64,000 bases of DNA from assembly GCA_040954595.2 (NCBI GenBank), contig CM082596.2:7068001-7132000 (forward strand). Direction: 5' to 3'. Source of the stretch: Balanoglossus misakiensis (taxonomy: Eukaryota; Hemichordata). Below the pieces are notes generated by a model, which saw nothing but the letters and a program-made list of their open reading frames with translations, searched no databases and had not been told where the DNA came from. This document shows positions 11,890-27,000 of the stretch, piece by piece. The translations under genes were made by a program, and so were the position numbers. Numbering within the stretch: position 1 is the first letter of the stretch; each line of letters opens with the position of its first letter.

Positions 11890-14800
11890 GACTTCCAAAT
11901 GAGATTATGTACCCGCTAAAATGACTGATGTCGACGGACGGGAGAACCTATTCATTTCACTTCCTTTCATCCATCGCTATTCCTGTTTGCGTTTCAGTCA
12001 CAAATTGGCAAAGATTGCATCTCAAAAGGTTCAGGGGAGAAAAAGCAGTTGGATCACACTACTTTGGTCGAAGGGGGTGTCTGCTTATATGTGGACCACC
12101 GATCATTACCTTAATGGAAAAAAAAATATATTTCTTCAATAAAGTAAAATTATACAGGCTGCTCCAGCTAGTCAATAAATCATACTATTTCCATTTCAGA
12201 GATAATACCTTATTTTTAATTTCATGATAACTAGCTTAGGAGAATATCATATGGAAATAAATCTTTAAACAGATGGATACTACTTGAGAAGACTTCAAGC
12301 ATACAAGATTCGAATTTCCTGAATTCTTTTCTCCCCTAAATAATTTTGTGAATTTTGAAGTGTTTTGAAACAAACGGCACAATTTAGAATGCCCATGCAA
12401 ATCTTTAGATTCTACTGACAACATCTTCATCACAAATAAACTGATGTGAAATTCAAAACAACTGCAACCCTGAATTGGGTGTTTTCAAAAAAGATATAGA
12501 ATGTCTGATTTTCTTTTCAGAATCCCAAATCATCATAAAACCTTGATGTGGGAAAAAATAGAACCGGAAACTGGTGTCCAATTCTCTTTTTTCCTAGCTC
12601 ATCACCAAAAATCTAATCTGACAGTGAATAGCATTTTCTAAATTAAATTAATGTGTGTGCAAATTAAATTAACTGTCCGTCATTCACTGCAACACAAACA
12701 ATCTTCGAGCAAACTGCAACACGGCAACTGAAAATTTTACAGAAAAATTTTCCTCCAAAAAATGTCTGATTCATTCATTGAACAGTTTCACAAAAATACA
12801 CACATTTTTCAGTTTTACAAAAATACGCACTTTTTTTAATGATTGTTGCTCAAAATGGCAAACGCTCTGGAATATTACAACGACAAATAGGACGATAACA
12901 TTACAGTACTACATTACCACGACAACCTTGCCGAAAGAATCACTTAGTTCTGCTTGATTAGAAATTGCCAGCTCTACACATTATTACTTCTCAATTCAAC
13001 CGTGATAAAGCAACTTAAATAGACTTTTACTGAAACATAAAGTGAGATGTGGATTTTACAGGTTCCTTGGCTGTATTGGCAAATCTCAGCCCTGCATAGC
13101 AATGATTTCAACGATTTTCAGTAATCTGAGAGTGCAGTGCAAGAAATCTGCAGTCTTTAATAGTTCTGTCTTGACCTGCGATTCTCAGATATTTTTATGG
13201 CACTATCGAAGATGAGAATTGCAAGTTAATTTTCTCAGAGGGAGACGACTCTTTCCTTCTCAAAAGTAAACCATGTTTCTCAGAACTCAATTCGTCACCA
13301 GTTTCCACAAACTGCCTTTTGACAGTCATCATTTCCTAGCTTGAAGATATTTCTTATTAAACTTTAACAATCCACTCATGCACACTCATTACACACTCAC
13401 ACACGCAGTCCTTAGGGAGACCTCCTTCAGAATCAACTGCCCAGTATTGATTTTACAAGACTGTGGAACATTTTGATAGAGCTCTCTTAAAACGCACACA
13501 AATCCGGCAAAAGCGATTGTCTATTCAAACTACCAGAATGACATCTGCACTCGGTCCTTTTAGATTTTGCGTCACAACCCTGTCTGTCATAAGAAGCACT
13601 CCCTTACTGTGCATATTTGCAAAATTTGTCGAGATAAGTTCACCTCAATATGTAAAATTGACCCCCATCATCCCTTGTGGCATGGTTCAAACCATTCTTT
13701 GAACAGGTAAGACAGGCATCATCAGGAGGGAGAAACAAGATGAAAAGGATGACTTTATATTTCCAGTTCACTTTGATTCAAAATTGCCATAACTGTCCTT
13801 TGACAATGTTTTTAAGATAATTTCTTGCAGTGATATTTAATAAACACTCAATATGGTGTATAAATGACCATATTGATTTAGTTGATGGCTGCTTTTTGCA
13901 CAAATGGGAGCAACAGTGCCTCTGAGTAGGCCAATCTTCATAGGCAACAGAATTAACACATGCACTATTGTACATCTGTTTAAAAACTGAGCTGACCAAT
14001 CAAAACCAACCTTACAAGAACGTTGTTGCATGCCCCTGGCATGAAGCTGTGTATGACCCATTCTGTAGTCTTTCTGCGGAGCCCCTTTTTATAGAAATGA
14101 GTTGAATTACAGGGTTAGTGACTAAATTGGCACAAGCGGATATGATGAAACACCTGGAAATGTCTACATCTCTGGTCCTATCTTGTGTGTACATAAGATA
14201 TCCCCACAAGGGGGGGGGGGAGAGATTAATGGGGTCACCAGATAACTGTTATATGTCCTGGACTGGTGTCTCAGAGACAACAGATAGCCAGGACACAAGG
14301 GTGACAATGAGGAAACGTTTTCTGTTTGTGCTCATTTCAACACTGACCTGTTCACAATACCAGCAACTAATGCAAAAGACAGGAAGACATTTTAATGATA
14401 TAACTGAACTGGTACTGAAGGCCAGTATCATAACTTCATGCTGGGATTATTAGTCAGGCTAACTCTTGTTTTAAACTTGCCTGTCAATATTCAAATTTAC
14501 CTATACAGGAATTCTCATGTAAAAACGAATTTCGAGCCCTGTGTAAATAAGGATTCATGTACTTCTGCATCTTGGCTCAGTCAACAGGTAATAATAAGGG
14601 CAGGTCAGGTTATTAGAACCCCAATATATTTTAATAAACAATAAATGTGAAATAAAAAGATACATTGTAAAATTTCACAGAAGAAAAACTTCTAAATTCT
14701 TCTATTAAATCAATACTAACTTGGTTCTATGTAAAATAAAGTTTCAGTAATTTTCTGGCTACTTTTTACTAAGTACATGTACGAGTCCTGCTTTACCCAT

Positions 14801-17034
14801 GTGAGTGGTCTGATCCAAAACGTTTATGCATGATAATCGTAGGAGTCAAGAATGGTCAATATGGATGAAGGGGTGGTCAGGATCACTATCAAATGACAGA
14901 TGCAAGTTTTCTCTAGAGTGCATGTGCAGTGACCCTGAATGATTGAAATGTGTATAACCTAGTTTCAGCATAGTGACAGTGGCCAAACAAAGACCACGGT
15001 GTTGGAAAGTAGAATTTTGTAGAAACGTGTTCCAACGTTTTCATTTGGATTGACATCTGTTGAGCATGTCAATTAATTAAAAATAACTTGCGGTGAGTGC
15101 ATGCATACAGCACGTTCAAAGCAAAAATTATTTTGTGAGAGTTCCAAGTTGCGACTTATACTACCATTGTGAAGAGTTTAACATTCAAGACACATTCAAA
15201 GTAACTTGACCTTAGCATTTCTTCCATTAACAGCCAATGTGTAAGTTATCTGTATAAACTTGTAAGTGCACTTTCATATGCAAAAAAAGGTATGTACATT
15301 GGTCTGTTGAAAGTCACCTAGATACATATACATGGTTTGCACGGGGAGAATAAAATTACCCCCTCCCCCATGTTAACTGTGAGCCTTTATTAGTATGCCT
15401 TTAACTTTCTGCATTTGAAAAGGTGAATGATCAATATCCCGACTATGGGTTCGACGACGGTGCAACCAAAATGAGTAGCCGGCCGGACACTTCTACTCTC
15501 GCCATGTGGGAAACAGACTGGATGACCTCGATCGGACAACGTACACGTATAAGCTTGCGGTCGGGACCGAGCATCGCCTTGAAAGTTGATAGCCAGTTAC
15601 TGGACGACTGCAATTTTATTTGTTTGGGTTGGAATGACATTGCATTGTGAATGATAAGGCAGTACAGGGCCAACCGACTGATAAACATGCTCTCGCACAC
15701 GAGTTTCAGGATGATGCAATAACTTCAACTGTCGATTGCATTGTTGTTGCTAGAGTATTGACATGTGTCTGTTTCCATGATTACGTCACCAAGTGGCGCG
15801 CGTGAACTTTGTCGATTTCATGCAAAGCAATAACATCCGCCGAAAGAGCCTCCGCACAACAATCATTCTAAGCACGCGCTGGTTTTGCTGGGCATGCCCG
15901 CAGAAATACCACGGCCATTCATTCTTTGCCCTGTTATTTACCAGAAAGGTCATGTGGGTTGACCGCAGACTGAATGAATGACAGCGAAGTCAACAGACCA
16001 GTTGCGGCGCGCGTACATACATGTGCGCGTAGAATGCAATCCATCAAATCGAACTGGCTGCCCGGCCCACCAAGGGCATAAAAAAAACTCGGACACAACA
16101 CGTGGTCTCTCGGATACCACGAAAAACGACAGCTTAAAACTGTCCGGTTGATTCAAAACGTCAAATAATAAGGTCAGGCCATGTCTGCATAATCAACTCT
16201 ATCAAAACACGCGATTCAAGGGCAGATTACGAATATGGTAATCTCGATCAGGAGCTGAAAGTTTTTCATCGCTATGTTCTGTCCCACGCGTGTGCGCATG
16301 CAGGGATGTTCAAAACAGCTGTCGCCGTAGCGATTTGCGCAAAGTTCCAATCGTGTTAAGCCACTCACCTGATTAGGGAAATCACTAAGTATTTCACACC
16401 TCGGCAGACAATGGCTCTATCAGGCTATTTTCCTCCAACGCGAATACCGCATATGGAATGTCAAGTCTTTGCCGCCGCCATTTTTGAAATGCGTCGTGTC
16501 CTTACACAGCTGCACATGTACATTGCATTGCAGGGAACATCGATCATAATCATCAATATTCATTACCACATGTGCAACAGCGTTCTAGCTGTGTGATTGG
16601 TAGAACTCGGGGGAGGGGCAAGCCGTTCTATTTTGTGGGTATAATCACAGTATTCCATCTTCTCACGCATTGAACTGATTATGTTCTTATTATTAAACGA
16701 TTATTACATATTTACCCACTTTGTGTAAATATCGCCGCAAACCTGGGGAACCCCGGCGACTTGTTGGGTCGAATGTATAATCACTGTCCCCTCACCGTAC
16801 AGAATGGTTTCGTCTAAGCGTGACCTTATGAGGTGATCTATATCTAGCATGCTGCAGTGTGCTAATCATGCTGGCACATGATACATGGGTGGTATATATG
16901 ATACTGAATGTAATATAGTGAATATAGTTGTGGTTTTGAGATGCAACGGACCAATGCACAGTGTATTAGTAGTTTTCAACAAGCACTTTTTAACGAACTT
17001 TAAAATTGCTATCTACAATTAACCAATTTAAACT

Positions 17035-17193
17035 TGAAGGTATACGGTCAGCTATATTTACCATAGCAAATTGAGATCTAGCCAATCACAGATTTTCAGT
17101 CGATGGCACATCACATGTTCTTTAGAACGCTCAAATACGCCATTTCAGCCAAATTTGGGCGTGTGTAAATTGGAGATGACTGTATACCTTTAA
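17035..17193. mobile_element. MITE-like element, TIR TTAAAGGTATACGGTCA (family 1, copy 1)
   Basis: Starts TGAAGGTATACGGTCA and ends TGACTGTATACCTTTAA. The interior carries GAGATCTAGCCAATCACAG and TTCTTTAGAACGCTCAAAT, which recur in the copy at 54496-54686 in the opposite orientation. Non-coding, about 160 bp, typical of a non-autonomous DNA transposon. Confidence 0.8.
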
Positions 17194-18052
17194 TTCAACT
17201 TCAAGTGAGAATCTTCGGAGGTTCTGGATCTCTGGAGCGCCCGCACACGCTATGAGCGTGAAACTGCAATCTGTCACCATGGAAATGAAAGTTGGGAGCG
17301 TAGCGAGCGCCCTCGACCGACGGGTTATTCATTCAGACTAATGCGATCCGTACATAATATGTCCATTAGATTGTCCTTTTGAAGACATTTGCACATTCCT
17401 CTAAATATTCACGTGTTATTGAAGTACGCATGAAAAAAGTAGTTCGTTTGTTTGTTTGTTTGTTTGTGACTATAACAAAAGCACATTTGATATAGCATAC
17501 CGGGGATAATATAATTTTACAGGACTGAAATCGCCCTCCCCTCTTCTTGGACAAGAAAGCGCCCTAGGCCCTCAGAGCAATTATGTCGCAGTGTACACTT
17601 GGTATCCACATGGGTTCTGTGGACTTTAAAAGGTCGAGTAGCGTAAAGCATTTCACTGCCACGAACTATTATCATCTAGATTTTCACAAACCATAGTTGC
17701 ATGGCAACGACGCTCTGTTTAATTTCAAGATATTGTTTTGATGTTCAGTATGTGTTTAGGCTCACATGCAAATCAAAAACCGTATCTTGCAAAAGATTCA
17801 TCGAAATTCTGCTTCGTTTGGGTAAATTTGCCTTTAAAACAATAGAACTGAAGAGGATTAAATGAGCTTCTGTAGCGACCTCTCCACTGTATATACACCG
17901 CAATATTGTTTTCCGTGTCATCTTAAGGAGCACCACAATAAGGACGCCTAAGTCACTGGAAAATCAACCTACAAAAGCGGCTGGTGTGTGTGACCTGTTT
18001 GGAGACAGTCATGGAAACAGCGATGTGAGCGAAATTAACGAGAGAATATACC

Positions 18053-21000
18053 ATGGACGTCCGATACACTGTTCTCGTTGACTACACTGTCTTCTTTCTC
18101 TTGGCAGCAACAGTCTTTCAAGGTAAGCGAAAATTTAAATCCCAAAATAAACGCTTAGGTAACTAGTACTATATGTCCGTGTCTTCTTCACACGGTCTAT
18201 TGTCATGTTGTTGTGGGAAACGTACATATTTTGTCGTTTAGCAAACTGCTTCACGCTTTCACGTTATATTGGCATTGGCGAGTATGACAAAATGTACACC
18301 GTAAATTTTCTCCCAAAACCAGTCGCATGAAATTCCATCGGGAAGAACGATTTGTTTGTTTTGTTTTTTTTTTCCCCCGCAAGGACGGGGAAATAATTAG
18401 TTCTATTTGAGGTCTGGGCGCGGCTATTCCGAGGCGCTCACCTGGAATTGAAATAAATTACTTTCGGCCGAATTCATCGAACATTGGGTACAGATTGCTA
18501 GTGTGTTTTTTTCTCTCAAAGATACCGTGTCTCGTTCGTGCGAAGATTGCTCTGGTTTTAAAACAACCAGTTCCTTTTGAATGAACATCGTGGATTTATT
18601 TGTGTGTTTAACGCAGTGACTCGAATGTTGTATACCAAATAGCCATGGGTATCACCCGATCTTAAAGTAGAAACTGTTAGAACCGCGGTTTGCAACGTCG
18701 ACGATTGCAAGGTGCGTACAAATTCATCTTTGTGAGACCCACGTACGTGAATATGTGTCTTTGTAAGCCCAATCTGGTGCAAAACAGTTAGCGTTTATGT
18801 GGTACTCATAATAAAACGCACTATTTGAACAAGTACTTTTCTGTTAAATTCCGAAATGCGCGCAACTTTCACTAGTGTAAAATAAAGCCGGGTGTATTTG
18901 ACACAACCACGACAAACCAGACGACGTGTAATACTGGTGCACACTTGAAAAATGAGCCCAAATCAAAGAACGATACACCAGGCGACCGTGCCACAGACGA
19001 AGTATGTGACCCGCTTGTTTTCGTAGCTCTCTGTGTGCCATCGTAAGTTAAACAAATATTTGCAACCGAGTTTAAACTTTCACTGAAAACGCCGTGACTG
19101 GAAATTCTGTACGCGGCAATTAACGAAGATACAAATACTGCAAATCCCAAGTCAGAGAATGTATCCGCAGAGCTTGGGAAACAATCCGTGTATCGAGATC
19201 GGGTGCGTTGTTAACGTCGGTCATCACTGAAGACGATATTGAAGGTAATAATTCATGACAAAAAATATACTCCGTATTTACGTCAGTCCTACAAGCGGGA
19301 CTATTACTTGAAGACCATGCGCCATTTTTCTGTGTGTACTGACAGCTATGGCTAATAGATGCATGTTAGAAAGAAAGCTACATTTTTAAAAGGCAATGAT
19401 AGGATTCTTAAAAGTCAACGAAAAGACCTGCCGATGGGTGCGAACCTTCTTTCTTGTCTGACAAAACCATACACCGTCCCTATATATCACCTACGCAGTG
19501 ACATCAACCACTGTGCATGCAGGTGTTTGAGAAACTGAGTCAGACGACCCTTCAAAGCGGAGAGAAAAGGGAATAGACTAATCTGACGAGTAAATTTGAA
19601 TAAGGAGCAACTTGCCTGAGCTGATTACGCAAATCCAATACTTTCCCCCAAAAGGCAGGATCTACTAGTATTTTGCAAAGGATATCTTTTGTCCTGCACA
19701 TACGCACAAGTATTAGCGAAATTCATAACACGAAAATGTGTGGTTTCTTTCTTTCTTTCTTTCTTTCTTCCTTTGCCGCGAGAGACGAGAACGTTCAGTA
19801 CGACGATATTACACTCCGTAAAACTGCGTGACTAGACCGACTGCACTGGTTACCACAATGGAGCCAATAAAATCATGTCAGTATAAACATGTTTTTTTTG
19901 TCCATCACAAACGTTTGAAAGTGGCTTATTTCATTGTTCCCAAACCTATTTAATTTGCACCAGTGGAATTGAATGTTATGTCACCGAACAGAAATAATAA
20001 ACCACTTCGTGATCAAAGTACCGCTGTTACAGGGACCTAATTTCATTGGAAAGAATTTCTGAACGATAATCTTAAATAGAACTGAAATGATCTGGCATCT
20101 CATCAATTTTTTACCGTTCTGGGAGAGAGTCGATGTAAAAGATACAATTGAAACGACACCGGAGACATTTCATTTCCTGTCATCGAAAAAATATATATCA
20201 GTTCCGCTCTCTACCCTTTCGAGTATAGAGGGACTACTTTCTCCGTCTTTTAAAGACAACGATTTACGACACCGCTTCGAGTTTGTCTTGATAATAAAAA
20301 AAGCTGAAGAGATGAGTGGGGAACATAACATTGTATTTCAGACACTCTGAGGATTGTTTTATCATTGCACATCGCAATAAAAACCACTTTCCATGAATAC
20401 GAAACGCGTGAACGGTGTAACTACAGAACCTACGCTTCGCTAAGTACATATGCTTCCTATCAAGCAAAGAAAATGTTGGATTTGTTTGTTTTAAGCCAAT
20501 TTGTGAAATCAGACACGTGATTTCGAAGGCTGGCCACACGACCGTCCGAAATAAACCAAGTGTTGGGTCAGAACATAACGCTTCGGACAGCAAGATGCAA
20601 CATCTATAGTTGGCAGAAATACATGAAATTTGTAACCATGATTCACAGCCGCCATTTGTAACTTCTGTTGAACGTAGTAGCTCGGGGCAAACTGCGGTAA
20701 AATTTGTACTGACAACCTGGAGCTTGTTAACAAGCAGATCGAAATATGACAACGGGCTGTATAAATATGATAATATCTCACATTTTTGCGACATCGTTAA
20801 ACTGTTATCGAGATCACAGCTCCTTATCGGCTGATGAACGAGGCCACATCGGGGAATATCGCGCGCTGGCACCGCTCCATTGTTTTTCTGAATTTTACTG
20901 GACACCTTTTCTTTCGAGATCACAATTTTCGTCGGTGTTGCTCCAGATGTCATGGCAACAAGACCGCAGGTGATCGAAGGAGACAGAGATCGTATCTTCT

Positions 21001-24000
21001 GCGAGAGCGTGCAGTCATAAATCGCCATATTGTCGTCCTCTCAACAATGATATCGCAGCATGAACAAGCACCTTAATTTACTTTTTACGCTTTTCTATTA
21101 AGTTCTATCTATATATCTCGCTCTGCTGACGTTCTGTCAAACCGTGCCAAAAACTGCCAGGTTGTTACTAGTGTTATCAATGATGGTAACTGTCGGGTGA
21201 AAAATCATGTCATGCCTCTCGAATATGCCATGTACTCGGTCAAGGATATCGCACATGGCAGCGCGTTCATCTCCATGCTCCTCGAAGCGCGCGTTCAAGT
21301 CTATTTCCAGTCGATGGGTCAGATGAAATTATCCACTTACGCGCATGCGTAGTTGGTGTCGATAGTGGCCCGGGTTTTGCATCTGATCAGATTTTCACAA
21401 CCCGAGCCTGATATTTGTGCAACCAAACTCAAAGATCCAACAGACATGCCATCGAACAATCTTCACCAGTCGCAAACAACAGAGCCATTTCGAAGTTCAG
21501 AATTATTTTACAGTAAACTCGAAATGGCGTTACGTGATGCGTACGAAAAGTGCTCTTATTTTCAGTTTTCTAAATGATGATTTTACTATCTACGATCCTT
21601 ATTCATGACGGTTATTTTGAAAAGGCGTACTAAATAAATATAGCAACATTTCACAAGAAGCCAAAAAATTGTGTTTTTCAAATTTTTTGTTGCTCCCAGT
21701 TCTACACAACGCAGTGTTATCTCCTTCTTCGAAATAATTATCGCTTTCATGTAAATCGCAAATGCCACGCAATTGTTTCCAGACAATGATGGATGAACCC
21801 CTATAGACTCCGTTAGTTCACCTCATCAACGGGTCTCTGTATAACACTCTATGCCATTGATCATGATAAATGGCGCTGTATACAACGGACAGACATATCA
21901 TCCATTTTGCAGCACATGTCATATACAAGGAATTAGAATTCCGGAGACAGGCAACCTGTGTCGAACAAGGTCATTCTAATCTTTCACGCCGCTCCCTATC
22001 ACAGATGTTTAACCCAGACCTCCAGTATAGTGAGGATTGCAACAGCAAAAAATAATTCCCCTGCCAATGGTTGGATGATTGGCCAATTGCAAATCATGTA
22101 CACATGTTATGCGCAGGTAACTGATTCGAATGTTGAAAGTACAGGAGAAGGTGTACGAATTCAAAGAACCAGTACCCCACTTGTCAACATAAGCCTGTAT
22201 GTAAGTAACGACCATTGTAATTGGTGACAAAAGAATTCTAGTCCGAACTTGAATTCAAATATTGCACAATAACAGTGTCAAACTTTTATACGTAAATGTT
22301 GTATTAAGAAGCTGGGTATACTGGGCAGGACAAAACGTATGAAAATTTACGGCTAAATGGAGCTTCAAGTGGATTCTGTATCAATGTCTCATTAATAGTA
22401 TACAGTGTGTTTTATACAGACTAAAATTGGGGGCATCAGGTAATGTACGTTTGCTTCGTGCTCATGTGTATCTGCCTTGAGCAGTGCACGAGAAAACTAA
22501 GCTCACCTTTGGTATTCAAGATATGAAGAAACACCTTTGTTCCAAAACACGATTTGAATATCTCAGTCTCACGGCGGCCAGTTTGTGCGTAAGGTCCCTG
22601 CCAATTATATTATCAATGGCCTTAGGAGTCAACTGTGGAATTGGGAGAAGTTGGGGGGAGGGTATTAGAATTCTCGCAAATCCCTTTAAATCGTGTTGCT
22701 CACGTGGTTCTCAATTTGACAACGCAAACACTATGCACCCCTGACAAAGTAATTACAATACATATCACATAGAAGCCGTGACGTTTGACAGAGTGTGCTT
22801 CAGACTGACAAACGAATTTGACAGAATAGTTGGCGGTACTTCAAACGATGCCAAACGGGTCATGTAACCTGGAATAAATCGAAACCATGCAGTGGAACAC
22901 AATAAGCTAAAACCGATGATATATTTGGTTCCAGCCTTCGCAACCTCAAACACGAAAAACCCCGGTCAAATGATCCATCGGGCTATTTGAAAAATTTCCG
23001 CGCTCATTCGTCTTTGCGTTGATGAAGATATACCATATTCGATTTGTTTTATTGCTGTAAATCCGCGAACATCTGCATGCCTTATTAGTGCTAATGGATC
23101 GATTTTCCCATTTCTCCTCAATCATCAAGTCGTAACACTGAAAGAAAAGTACATAAAATCCTCACTTGACACCTAGCATATTTTCACTTATGTCCGTTAA
23201 TAAGCCGTGTAACACGTGGACGTTTTTGTTCAGTTTTTTTTGTTTATAACCATATGGCGGTGTAAATGGAAACCCTTGGAACATACGGCCATAATGAGTG
23301 TGCATTTTGGAGGTCAGGCCGTATGGAAACGTTGCCATTGAACGTGTGGACAGAGTGATAAGTTCCTTGACATGACGTCAAATGTTGCTGACGTTGACTG
23401 ACACCTGGCCGGGTGAGAAAAGTGGACACTAATGTTCAGGTGTTGGAGTGAATGAAATTATTTACTTAAGGAGCTTTCTGTTTTAGGCTATCAGAATATT
23501 TGGCACACCTGTCCAGATTCGGTTATGTAAAAACCTTGCCTGCATGCTGTTATGTACTATGCAAACTATAAGACACTAGGACCAACAAAGGCACATTTGT
23601 ATGATTCTGTTTAGTTATACCGGGTGATTTTAGACTGTAAAGTCCAGAAAAAATTGTCCATATTCCCTGAGAGAACCGGATATCGCATTGCTCTTGCCTG
23701 TCGCGTTGCCTAACGATTGTTCCTGTGTATTAGAATAACCCGATTAACTGGATGCCAATGGAATAGTGTCCAATATCTGGGCTCGAAACGATTGTCAAAT
23801 TATATAACAAGCATCTTGTCCAACTCACAGGCAATAAGGGGCCTCAGACGTGAATGTGGGTCCAGCTCGGACGTGGAGCATGGGATTATGCTCTTCTGCC
23901 GTGATTGGCATTGTTTAGTGGTGATATAGGCGAGCCTGTCTTATCCGGGGACTGTTAAACATCAACAGGCAGGGCTTGGTACATTGCTTATCATTGACAA

Positions 24001-27000
24001 CGTACTACTGTAGTATCCAACTCTCACTGAAAACATCACAAATCCCTCGACGACCTCCTTTGCAACACTTGTGTAATCACTGCATTTTTTTCCCAAACAC
24101 GGTTGTGTGTGATCACGTACGTGTAGAACCCCCAATGAAACCCTGCAAATCATTTCGGGAGCTTTCAGTAATTATTGAAGGGGGCGGTGGAAGGGTCACG
24201 GAGGTTGATTCCCAGACACCGTCAGTTGGGGGCTGTTGTACAGAATTATTTACTCATGGAAACTCAAAATAATTTAACAACACCAGACTTTCAAAACTGT
24301 CGATTTGGGTGGGAAAGAATCCCAGACCTCGGTGGCTAAGTTAGCCGAAGACGTTGATTTTTTAACCCTAATGAACAGAAACGCGCGGTTAATTGGGTGC
24401 ATCTACGACTTGCCCATCGACTTATACCCAGTTGCCATCAAGCAGAAACTTGTTTTGAACAGTGGTGATGCGCCTATATACTTTGTTGAGAAGCTCAATA
24501 CTGTGTCACTTTATAGGCATGTTTTAATGAGTAGAACAAGAAGCAGCAGTTGTTCACTTTCTGGTGAAATAATCATCATAAGTTACTGTACTCTTCCTTT
24601 AATTATGATTGGCGGGTGGCACGCTGACCGTGACGTCACATCGCCCCAACATATACACGTGACCCAAACAACCTCGGAAGGTGATCTGCCAGTGTGCTGA
24701 TAATAGATAGTTGATCTAATAAGAACAAGATCACCTTTCAATAATTTGTCCACGGTAATGAATCAATATTGATATTCAGCTTTCATTTGTTCAACCAGAT
24801 ATGCGTGGACTCGAATACGACGTGTGCTAACAGGTTCTTGTATTAAAAGAATAACTCAAAGACAAAGCTGAGAGGATTATAGGAACGACCCAATTCCATG
24901 ACAAAACATTCACGGCTGTCATTACTCGCTGGAAACCCCATTTTACGTCTATCCGTTTAATTTTACGCGACATGAATGAAACAACTCGAAACACGTTTAA
25001 TAAATACTGCGTGTAAGGTTGAATGAAACCCAGTTTCTCTCAGGCTATAAGGCCGGGAAACGCATAATAACCTGGGATCCATATTGTGCGAATCTGCGCT
25101 CGTTTGTGACATTTTCTCCACGACATTGTGAAGACAGGTCGCGATAACGGCAATTTGCCATTTTAATTATGCTCGATTTGTATATCAAAGCCAGAAATCT
25201 CAATATCGCAGTCCAGAGCAAAGCATTTCAAACTCTCAATATGTTGTATATTATGTTCCATTTGCTGACTGCTACAGCCAAAAGGATCTCACACTACTGT
25301 TTACGAAATTCGAAATAACGTTGTAAAGTTGACTAAGCGCTGTGACTGTTCCTAGAACCACTGCAACTAGTATTTTATCAGGAATAATCTAAAGTATCAT
25401 TATTCAGTAAAGCACAGCCCTTACCGACTGCACATCGGTCGAGTATGTCAATCAATAAATTCTAACTCGTGACCTTTTTAGTACATTATTGTTGTCAATG
25501 TGTGACCTTGACTTCAAAAAATGACTTTATGGCAAACACTCCTATATATACATTGTCATTATAGAGAAACCATATTTCCCTTTTGGGCCCGAGGGAAGGT
25601 CATTGTGTTTCGTACTTGAGGAAAGCGTTTCAGTCAACTCACCAGCCACAGAACAGAATATCATTATCAAAATAGGCCTACTTGAAGTGAGAAAAGTAGC
25701 AACAAGGGGTTTTAGTAATACATGCATATTGCATGAATGCAAGTATGTATGCAGGCACGCATGAATGTAATTTAACAAACGCTGAGACACGTACAGAGTC
25801 ATACAATTACAATAATCACAATTTTATGCGGCATTATACATGTATCATTTAAATTATATGTAACGTTTTCTTTCGTGATATTGCATTACAATATTTGCCA
25901 TGTTTTTAAATACAAATAGATTTCGAAATTCTGTAGGAACAATGAATTAATGTTTTTTTCTCGAAAGAAACGATATCGATTTTAGAACTCTAATAGGCTT
26001 CTTTCTCCCTAGTTACTGATATGTTTCTCATGCTCTGGACCAGTTTGCGGTATCAGTCATGATTATTTCAAATCTGACCGTAGATGGCGTAGTTTGTCTA
26101 AGGGCGCTTGCAGTTGTCATGACAGGGAGGGCTGGACGGTCATCTTTTGGAACATGCGTGCGAATAGTCAGTTCTATAGTCAGTTGTTGATGGAAAGGAA
26201 TTCCTGGTTGTGTACAAAAGATCTGCCTCTCGGCAACTTCCAATTCTACAATAAATGGATATCATACAACTACTCTGAAAATTTATCAACGCCTTTGTAT
26301 ATTCGAAGGAATGTTCTCGTAATGTTTTTGGCTGTTTTTTATTTTTTTTCAGACTCGGTCGCCTTGGACTGCTATTCTTGCTCTCTCGAAGATGACAACT
26401 CAAACTGCAGCAATCCGGCAAACATAGAACAGTGTCAGATAGGCGAAGATGCCTGCTTCACACAAACCAAATATGCTGGTTAGTGTGTCATCAATTCATG
26501 TTTTGCGTGTGGTAGTTTTATCATAATAGGCAATTTGATCAGATACCGAGAATGGAGAAATAACACGAACATACACGCATTGTGATGGACAGGAGCAATA
26601 ACTACATTGATAAGTATTGTGTACATCATTATTTCTTAGATTTATCTACGGATACGCCGCCGTCTGAATAACCTTCAAAGATACGAGACGTGTATTTACA
26701 TTACACTGATGTCGTTCTTTTAAGATTTCCCAAATAATGGACATATTTGTCTCGGCCATTATACATTTTCTGTTTTTCCCTCCCGTTTTTCGAAAGGTGG
26801 GTCAGATTTCAAGGTCGTGAAGATCGTCAAGAGTTGCGTGATGAGCACTTTCTGCGAGGACGAAAAATCCGCTTATAACCCGGAGAGATGCGAACGCAAA
26901 GAGAAGGATTACATCTGCGTCGCGTGCTGTCGAGAGGACAGGTGCAATGTGGGATCCGGCGTCGCCATGGTTACCCCCAACCTGGCGGCCATTGCGGTGA

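Larger units (their letters stand above)
11791..18052. other. Intergenic stretch between CPS and the first Ly6 gene
   Basis: About 6.3 kb where I find no supported coding exon. The ORFs are short, overlap in several frames and lack family features; the longest (14118-14453, plus) has no recognisable domain. It contains a G run at 14211-14220, a TTTG microsatellite at 17445-17466 and one inverted-repeat element at 17035-17193. An NRF1-like TGCGCATGCA lies near 16294-16303 in a more CpG-rich part. Confidence 0.6.
18123..26352. other. First intron of Ly6 gene A, about 8.2 kb
   Basis: No supported exon inside apart from the doubtful antisense ORF at 20264-21028. It holds a TTTC microsatellite (19744-19770), a family 4 repeat (22169-22258), TGACGTCA words near 23374 and 24632, and a more CpG-rich part around 20820-21360. 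Confidence 0.6.

Noticed and set aside
14118-14453. 111-codon ORF in the intergenic region
   Set aside because: It overlaps an antisense ORF, has a G run inside and no family features; likely chance.
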